Origin: Promethearchaeota archaeon | GTDB taxonomy: Archaea; Asgardarchaeota; Lokiarchaeia; Sigyniarchaeales; SOKP01 | Reading direction: 5' to 3' | Assembly (NCBI GenBank): GCA_016840695.1 | Contig: JAEORV010000125.1 | Location: 1 to 5,780, forward strand | DNA: 5,780 bases | Shown here: piece by piece, positions 1 to 4,046 of the stretch | Layout: every line of letters begins with the position of its first letter | How positions within the stretch are numbered: position 1 is the first letter of the stretch | Position numbers and translations under genes: made by a program | The notes under the pieces: generated by a model | Told to the model about the DNA's origin: nothing | The model's input: only the letters and a program-made list of their open reading frames with translations | Databases searched by the model: none

Positions 1-42
1 AAAATATTTTTCTAACCTAGAATATAGTTCCTTAGATTCCAT
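1..42 (-). CDS. Possible start of a further minus-strand gene (partial, runs off the window)
   Basis: An ATG at 42-40 on the minus strand opens a frame that stays open to the window edge, giving MESKELYSRLEKYF. It lies 27 bases beyond the aldehyde dehydrogenase stop and in the same direction, so it could be the next gene of that operon. The composition (charged, amphipathic, helix-like) is protein-like, but 14 codons prove little. There is no Shine-Dalgarno motif at the usual distance; the nearest purine stretch (AGGA) is about 20 bases upstream. The frame is also open upstream of the ATG, so the start is uncertain. No function can be assigned. Confidence 0.28.
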   Translation of the reverse strand, partial: MESKELYSRLEKYF

Positions 43-68
43 GACTGATCGCGAGAAATTCCTATTTT

Positions 69-1565
69 TTATGGTTTGACTTTATCTAAGTTTACTGGAG
101 TTCCGTCGTATATATATTTTCCGTATACAAGTTCTTGAGGATAATATTTACATCCAGGAGGATACGCAGAATCCTTAATTCCGCCTAGAGAAACCGTGAT
201 ATCAACAAGCATTGGTCGTGCATTCACATAAATGTTTGCAGCATTTAATTCATTCTTGAAGATTTCAATATTTTCCAGATTCGAGGTGTAAACAACAGCA
301 CGCATTCCGTAATTGCTAGCGTTGGCTAATCTTATCGCATCTTGAAGGTCATTTGCTTTAGTTATTGAACGAACGGGGCCAAATGCCTCCTCACGCCACA
401 AGAAGGGAGCCTTAACCAAGTCTTCACACAATTCTGGTTTAATTTCTATTAAAGTTGGCTTGTAAAATAGTCCGTAATCCTCTCCCGTGTCAACCTTCTC
501 TGCTCCTGTAAAGATTTTTACATCATACTTCTTAGCATCTTCCACCATTACTTCCATCATCATTAATATCCGTCTACTTCCTAAGGGTCCAATATCAACA
601 TCTGGATCCGTAGGATCCCCGTATTTCAAATTATCCATTTCTTTTATCAAGAGCTCCACGTACTCGTCATATATGTCTTTATGAACAATGATCCGTTTCA
701 TCGAGAAGCATTGTTGACCAGAGTTCGTATAACTTGCCATGCAATTCCATTTAGCGACTTGTTCTAAGTTAACATCAGGCATGACTATACCTGCATCGTT
801 TCCCGCACATTCAAAAAAGAAATTCTTGAATGGCTGAGTATACATTGTTACACCCATGGATTTATCGGCAGTCTTTCTCAGAATTTTTGCGTAATTAACT
901 ATTATGTCTTTGGCCGTATGAGACGATGTAATCGTCATTATTGTTTTAATGATTCGAGACTTGAGAAATTCATCAACCGCCCATTCTCCTGGAGCAATAA
1001 CTATATCCAAGGCATCGAGACCGGGTAAATTCATATCTTCCATCAAGGAATAAGCTTTTAGCATCGTTAATGGACAAGCCGTGGACGGTTTCACTATCGC
1101 TCCGTTACCAACTAAATAGTTAGCTCCCAATTGATAGAGAGGTAGGCTTATTGGAGTATTACGGGGAGAAATACATGCTGCTATACCTTGTGGAATATAC
1201 CTTATGCTTGCCAGTTGCTCCCCCTCTATGCTCGTTAAGGGCTTTTCTTCAACCATAGGATAATACCAATCGCAGAATTTAAAACCATTAGTTACGATGG
1301 ATAGTTCCCATTCGCTATATTTGATTGGAAGGCCTCCTTCTGCGACAATCAATTCTTTTAACTTATTTTTATTAAATCGCAATTTGCTCGCAACTTTTGC
1401 AAGAAGTTGAGCTCGTTCAAAGAAGTCCATTTTTTTTATAAGATGTTCGTTTTGAGCTACTTTTTTTATTTTTTCTCGAAGCGTCTCTGGCGTGTCTGCT
1501 GGTATGGTGTCTATGAGCTCGCCAGTATATTTATTTTTAATTTGCAATTCTTTTACTTTTGACAT
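69..1565 (-). CDS. NAD(P)+-dependent aldehyde dehydrogenase (ALDH superfamily)
   Basis: This 498-residue protein has the usual length of a soluble ALDH, which oxidises an aldehyde to the carboxylic acid with NAD(P)+. Visible landmarks, in order, are the cofactor-side Asn136 in SPRNTP, Lys159 in VKPST, the general-base Glu252 in FECAGND, the nucleophile Cys286 in NSGQQC, and EEAFGPV at 392-398, which contacts the cofactor ribose. All catalytic residues are present. Several signatures are off-consensus: TSSHTAK (213-219) replaces the usual FTGSTxxG, FECAG replaces xELGG, and KDSAYPPG replaces KxSGxGxxG near the C terminus. Thr162 stands where NAD+-specific enzymes usually carry Glu. An AGGTGA Shine-Dalgarno motif lies 9 bases before the ATG and supports the start. 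It is probably last or next to last in an operon with the two upstream minus-strand genes. The substrate is unknown; a fatty or isoprenoid aldehyde is a guess from context. Confidence 0.93.
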   Translation of the reverse strand: MSKVKELQIKNKYTGELIDTIPADTPETLREKIKKVAQNEHLIKKMDFFERAQLLAKVASKLRFNKNKLKELIVAEGGLPIKYSEWELSIVTNGFKFCDWYYPMVEEKPLTSIEGEQLASIRYIPQGIAACISPRNTPISLPLYQLGANYLVGNGAIVKPSTACPLTMLKAYSLMEDMNLPGLDALDIVIAPGEWAVDEFLKSRIIKTIMTITSSHTAKDIIVNYAKILRKTADKSMGVTMYTQPFKNFFFECAGNDAGIVMPDVNLEQVAKWNCMASYTNSGQQCFSMKRIIVHKDIYDEYVELLIKEMDNLKYGDPTDPDVDIGPLGSRRILMMMEVMVEDAKKYDVKIFTGAEKVDTGEDYGLFYKPTLIEIKPELCEDLVKAPFLWREEAFGPVRSITKANDLQDAIRLANASNYGMRAVVYTSNLENIEIFKNELNAANIYVNARPMLVDITVSLGGIKDSAYPPGCKYYPQELVYGKYIYDGTPVNLDKVKP

Positions 1566-1620
1566 GTTTATAATTCACCTTTATGTTTTAATGAGGATTT
1601 AAAATAAAATTGAAAAAAAA
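1566..1620 (-). promoter_or_regulatory. Short intergenic leader of the aldehyde dehydrogenase: T-tract, weak TATA, Shine-Dalgarno
   Basis: These 55 bases separate the small acidic gene from the aldehyde dehydrogenase. Read on the minus strand they begin with eight T residues right after the upstream stop, then a T-rich stretch with a weak TATA-like TTTTAAAT (1605-1598), and end with the AGGTGA ribosome-binding motif (1580-1575). The oligo-T could give partial archaeal termination, and the AT-rich stretch could give a second start. Equally, the gap may be only a transcribed spacer. The Shine-Dalgarno motif is the firm part. Confidence 0.45.
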
Positions 1621-2091
1621 TTACATGCTATAAACCGCGTCTTCATCCTCTAGAATACCCGCGGTCTTCGCAAACTTTCCATAACCCATATCGATTATGG
1701 TTTGGGTTCTCTTGTACAATATAAAATCAATCCATCCATCATCCTCGTCTGGTTCGTTGTAAAAAGAGCCAAGAAGTTGTGCATATTCTTCTTTTGTGTT
1801 AGTTTGGATTAATTTCTCAACAGCTTTAGTGGAGAGAGCCAATTCTAAATCTGGATCGTACGCCTTTCCAGGAATAATGTCGATACCATGTCCATTTCGC
1901 AGGACATTAAACGAATCGATGGGATTTTTATCGTCATAAGCATCTAGGGTGTCGTAAATAGCAAAATCAAAGTCCGATCCTTTAATCAAATCTGAAAAAA
2001 TCTCGGGATATTGTGAGAGGAAGGCCGTATACCTTTTAGCAATATCTGTTTTAAATGTATTTCCTCTTGATATTTCACTTGATATATTCAT
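1621..2091 (-). CDS. Small acidic protein, possibly SCP2-like lipid-binding domain
   Basis: This is a 156-residue soluble protein with no signal peptide or membrane segment. It is rich in Asp and Glu, with acidic clusters at 113-118 (EPDEDD) and near the C terminus. The second half reads DPDLELALSTKAVEKLI (79-95), then an acidic turn, an amphipathic strand or helix (121-134), and GYGKFAKTAGIL (136-147). This order, a strand with alternating hydrophobics after DPD, a helix, and a Gly-rich terminal helix, recalls the SCP2 sterol/lipid-carrier fold, but no diagnostic motif exists and I do not recognise the protein with certainty. Its ATG overlaps the stop of the upstream reductase gene as ATGA, and a strong AAGGAGGT lies 6 bases before it, so translation is probably coupled. 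The context next to a reductase/epimerase and an aldehyde dehydrogenase fits a lipid or hydrophobic-ligand role. An uncharacterised family is the main alternative. Confidence 0.8.
   Translation of the reverse strand: MNISSEISRGNTFKTDIAKRYTAFLSQYPEIFSDLIKGSDFDFAIYDTLDAYDDKNPIDSFNVLRNGHGIDIIPGKAYDPDLELALSTKAVEKLIQTNTKEEYAQLLGSFYNEPDEDDGWIDFILYKRTQTIIDMGYGKFAKTAGILEDEDAVYSM
2088..2091 (-). other. ATGA start-stop overlap between two operon genes
   Basis: The TGA stop of the reductase/epimerase (2090-2088) shares bases with the ATG of the small acidic gene (2091-2089). This four-base overlap is a classic sign of co-transcription and translational coupling. Confidence 0.9.
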
Positions 2092-3170
2092 GCGATAACC
2101 TCCTTCATTTGTTTATCACTTTTTTCTACCTTTGCTTGTTTCTCTTTTTTTGTTGCTTTTTTCTTTTTCTTTTTATTTGCTTCTACATAGTCCATGTACC
2201 ATTCGACAGTCGTTTGCATGGCTTCTTTTAATGGAGTAATTTTATAATTAATCTGTTTTACTGCTTTTTCCGACGAATATTCTCTATTATATTTGATATT
2301 CTTAATAATACCACGTGTATATAATGGCTTCCTCTTAGTTATTTTTGCTGCCATTGAGCACATCCTTCCATAAGATAGCCCAACACTCATAGGGATGTGT
2401 CTGGGCTTTCTCGTACCTGCTATTTCGGCAATTAAATTAAGCCAATCGTTAAATACAATATTTTCACCACCGAGAATAAAGTGTTCGTTATTTAAATCCC
2501 CGTTTTCTATTATAGTCACTATTCCATCTGCAACATCGTTGACATATACAAAATTAGCAACAGAATCTCCTTTTCCAGGACATATCGCCATGATACTTCC
2601 TGCAACAATATCGTGTAAGATTTGTCCAAAAACATTGAAATCTCCTGGACCATACAAAATTGTTGGGTAAACCATGCATGCATTAAGTCCTTTTTCTATG
2701 TATTGCTCGACGATTTTTTTAGCTTTGTATTTACTTTTTCCATAGTCAAGAGTGAAGACCTCGTCATTATCGTGAGTTTCATCTACTGGTTCCGCACAAT
2801 TTTTAGGAGTAACTCCAAGACCCATGAAGGAACTTGCGTAAACCAGCCTTATTTTTTTCTCTAAGGCTATTTTCGCGATATTCTCTGTACCAATGACATT
2901 TACTTTTTCCCATATTTTTTTATCCCTCGACCAATTTCGGGTGTACGCAGCTAAGTGACATAATACATCAATGTTTTCTACGGCCTTATAAAGACTATCC
3001 ATATCTGTAACGTCTCCTATGACATATTCAACGTTATCTAATCCTTCAAAACAGGATGTATCGCTAGTTTCTCTTACAAGAAGTTTTAGATGATGCCCAG
3101 CTTCACTCAATTTTTTAACAAGGGGGCTCCCTAAAAAGCCTGTACCTCCAGTAACTAATATTTCTTTCAT
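2088..3170 (-). CDS. Extended SDR: NAD(P)-dependent epimerase/reductase, HpnA/dihydroflavonol-reductase-like
   Basis: This 360-residue Rossmann enzyme belongs to the extended short-chain dehydrogenase/reductase group. The nucleotide-binding TGGTGFLG is at residues 7-14, GDVTD at 52-56 and HLAA at 72-75. The catalytic set is Ser113/Ser114 with Tyr143 and Lys147 (YGKSK), followed by YPTILYGPGD (168-177). HFILGGENI at 230-238 and the middle and C-terminal layout resemble the HpnA, dihydroflavonol-4-reductase and 3-beta-hydroxysteroid dehydrogenase-like branch more than the GalE sugar epimerases. It probably oxidises or reduces a hydroxyl/keto group, or epimerises a substrate, using NAD(P). The substrate is not evident. 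Residues 330-360 form an unusual lysine-rich tail (13 Lys of 31) after the enzymatic domain. GGTGA four bases before the ATG supports the start. It is the first gene of the minus-strand operon and overlaps the next gene by ATGA. Confidence 0.92.
   Translation of the reverse strand: MKEILVTGGTGFLGSPLVKKLSEAGHHLKLLVRETSDTSCFEGLDNVEYVIGDVTDMDSLYKAVENIDVLCHLAAYTRNWSRDKKIWEKVNVIGTENIAKIALEKKIRLVYASSFMGLGVTPKNCAEPVDETHDNDEVFTLDYGKSKYKAKKIVEQYIEKGLNACMVYPTILYGPGDFNVFGQILHDIVAGSIMAICPGKGDSVANFVYVNDVADGIVTIIENGDLNNEHFILGGENIVFNDWLNLIAEIAGTRKPRHIPMSVGLSYGRMCSMAAKITKRKPLYTRGIIKNIKYNREYSSEKAVKQINYKITPLKEAMQTTVEWYMDYVEANKKKKKKATKKEKQAKVEKSDKQMKEVIA
2098..2105 (-). promoter_or_regulatory. Strong Shine-Dalgarno site (AAGGAGGT) for the small acidic gene
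   Basis: Read on the minus strand, AAGGAGGT ends 6 bases before the ATG at 2091. It is the best ribosome-binding site in the window and sits inside the last codons of the reductase gene. It fixes the start of the small acidic gene. Confidence 0.8.
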
Positions 3171-3241
3171 TTTTTCACCATAATGATTCCTATTGCGAAA
3201 CTCGGAATCTCCTTTATGAATTATTAAGGGATTGTTATTAT

Positions 3242-3249
3242 AATATAAA
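3242..3249 (-). promoter_or_regulatory. Candidate TATA box for the minus-strand operon
   Basis: On the minus strand this reads TTTATATT inside a longer A/T-only block. An archaeal start site would fall about 25 bases downstream, near 3219, giving a leader of about 50 bases that contains the GGTGA site (3179-3175). No clear BRE purine element could be confirmed upstream. Confidence 0.5.
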
Positions 3250-3250
3250 A
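3244..3250 (+). promoter_or_regulatory. Candidate TATA box (TATAAAA) for the plus-strand mini-ORF and methyltransferase
   Basis: TATAAAA on the plus strand occupies the same block as the minus-strand TATA box. It predicts transcription from about 3272, upstream of the AGGTGA at 3282-3287. A second candidate, TTTAAAAT at 3274-3281, would place the start near 3302, at the mini-ORF ATG, giving a leaderless message. The sequence does not decide between them. Confidence 0.42.
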
Positions 3251-3292
3251 AACATTATCATATCAAACCTTAGTTTAAAATAGGTGAAGTCG

Positions 3293-3412
3293 TTGAATAT
3301 TATGATTAATACTCATGAAATTAGTGAATTAAAAGTCACTTTTCATATTCTTATCAGTATTATTTATGAATATAATTACATTTTTTATGCTTCATTTCTA
3401 GGTATTCTATGA
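3293..3412 (+). CDS. Possible small hydrophobic protein (36-39 aa) upstream of the methyltransferase
   Basis: A short frame opens at TTG 3293 (5 bases after AGGTGA, 3282-3287) or at ATG 3302, and ends with TGA at 3410-3412. From the ATG the product has 36 residues; from the TTG it has 39. The first ten residues are polar (MINTHEISEL). The rest is one hydrophobic, aromatic-rich stretch (about 12-36: Ile, Leu, Phe, Tyr) that could span a membrane once, although it contains Glu and Asn. Its stop overlaps the methyltransferase ATG as ATGA, the same arrangement as the operon on the other strand. It may be a real micro-protein, a leader frame coupling translation, or a chance reading of AT-rich DNA. 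No family is recognised. Confidence 0.33.
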   Translation: MNIMINTHEISELKVTFHILISIIYEYNYIFYASFLGIL

Positions 3413-3966
3413 TGAGCAAGAAGATTAAAAAGTATGATATTCATTCACAGCTAAAGTTGCCCTTCTTAGAAACAAATCAGGATTTTTTAAACGATATTTT
3501 TCGAATATTAGAACTCAATTTTGGATTAAAAAGAAGATCAAAGCAGAAATTAATAGATTTGGGTTCTGGAAATGGGCGGGTTATAATTTACTCCGCTCTA
3601 ACTTATGGAATCAAATCAGTCGGGATTGAAATTAACGAAAATCTCGTGAAAGAAGCTAAAAGCAATGTAAAATCAGTGAAAAGTAAGAATTCAAGTGATA
3701 AAAAGGATATAAAGCAAATTCAAATAGTTTCAGGCGATTTTTTCCAATATAGCTTAGTGAGATATGATTACATCTACATCTTTTCCCTCCCTACAATGCA
3801 CGAATTTTTACAACACGTATTTCATACGGCAAGAACAGGAGCAACAATAATATCGCACAAGTATCCCTTGACTCAGAAATTTTTTACATCGTTAAGACTT
3901 GACTATACATTAAAACATGACGTTGAAAACCCAGAAATCTCTACTTACTACTATACGAAATTTTAA
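3409..3966 (+). CDS. Class I SAM-dependent methyltransferase, aKMT/FAM173-like (probable protein-lysine methyltransferase)
   Basis: This is a compact 185-residue single-domain Rossmann methyltransferase. The SAM-binding motif I is LIDLGSGNGR (48-57). Glu74 in VGIEINE is the acidic residue that binds the SAM ribose, and SGDFF at 108-112 is the motif III-like loop. PFLETNQDFLNDIF near the N terminus and TIISHKYPL (146-154) after the last core helices match the layout of archaeal aKMT and eukaryotic FAM173 (ATPSCKMT-type) lysine methyltransferases. These lack a large substrate domain and methylate lysines of proteins. A basic, low-complexity insert lies at about 88-102. ATGATG gives two possible starts, 3409 or 3412; a weak AGGT at 3400-3403 fits either. 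The start overlaps a small upstream frame by ATGA. Other small-molecule methyltransferases remain possible. Confidence 0.85.
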   Translation: MMSKKIKKYDIHSQLKLPFLETNQDFLNDIFRILELNFGLKRRSKQKLIDLGSGNGRVIIYSALTYGIKSVGIEINENLVKEAKSNVKSVKSKNSSDKKDIKQIQIVSGDFFQYSLVRYDYIYIFSLPTMHEFLQHVFHTARTGATIISHKYPLTQKFFTSLRLDYTLKHDVENPEISTYYYTKF

Positions 3967-4046
3967 TATCTCTTACTTATAATATTTATAAAGCTTTAAA
4001 CCAATAATATAAATATTCAAGATAAAAAATTTAACACGTGTGAAAC
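3967..4046 (+). promoter_or_regulatory. Promoter region of the acyl-CoA ligase with TATA box and small palindromes
   Basis: This 80-base gap contains TTTATAAA at 3985-3992, the clearest archaeal TATA box in the window. It predicts a start near 4014 and a leader of roughly 30 bases. TAAAGCTTTA at 3989-3998 is a perfect 10-base palindrome overlapping the TATA box. A second, imperfect 14-base palindrome centred on CACGTG (4031-4044, 12 of 14 matched) sits between the predicted start and the ATG, where a repressor could bind. The Shine-Dalgarno motif is weak (GTGA, 3 bases before the ATG). The ligase therefore seems to have its own promoter rather than depend on the methyltransferase gene. Confidence 0.6.

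Larger units (their letters stand above)
3171..3408. promoter_or_regulatory. Divergent intergenic region between the reductase operon and the methyltransferase
   Basis: This is a 238-base AT-rich region with no long gene. It contains the ribosome-binding site of the minus-strand reductase, a central TATA-like block at 3236-3251 that can be read on both strands, and a short hydrophobic open frame leading into the methyltransferase start. Nothing resembles an RNA gene, attachment site or inverted-repeat operator. Confidence 0.7.

Noticed and set aside
43..68. Possible terminator after the aldehyde dehydrogenase
   Set aside because: Only a TCGCGA palindrome and no run of T on the minus strand directly after the stop; too weak to call.
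487..684. Plus-strand open frame of 65 codons
   Set aside because: It lies wholly antisense to the aldehyde dehydrogenase, whose motifs are clear; no ribosome-binding site or recognisable domain.
2064..2088. Direct repeat of CTTGATAT about 12 bases apart
   Set aside because: It encodes the repeated Ile-Ser residues at the N terminus of the small acidic protein; short and explained by coding.
2395..2864. Two plus-strand open frames (91 and 80 codons)
   Set aside because: Both are antisense to the core of the SDR gene and show no protein-like features of their own.
3167..3181. Four-codon frame ATG-GTG-AAA-AAA-TGA overlapping the reductase start
   Set aside because: Its ATG overlaps the reductase ribosome-binding site; a leader peptide this short is most simply a chance by-product of the GGTGAAAA sequence.
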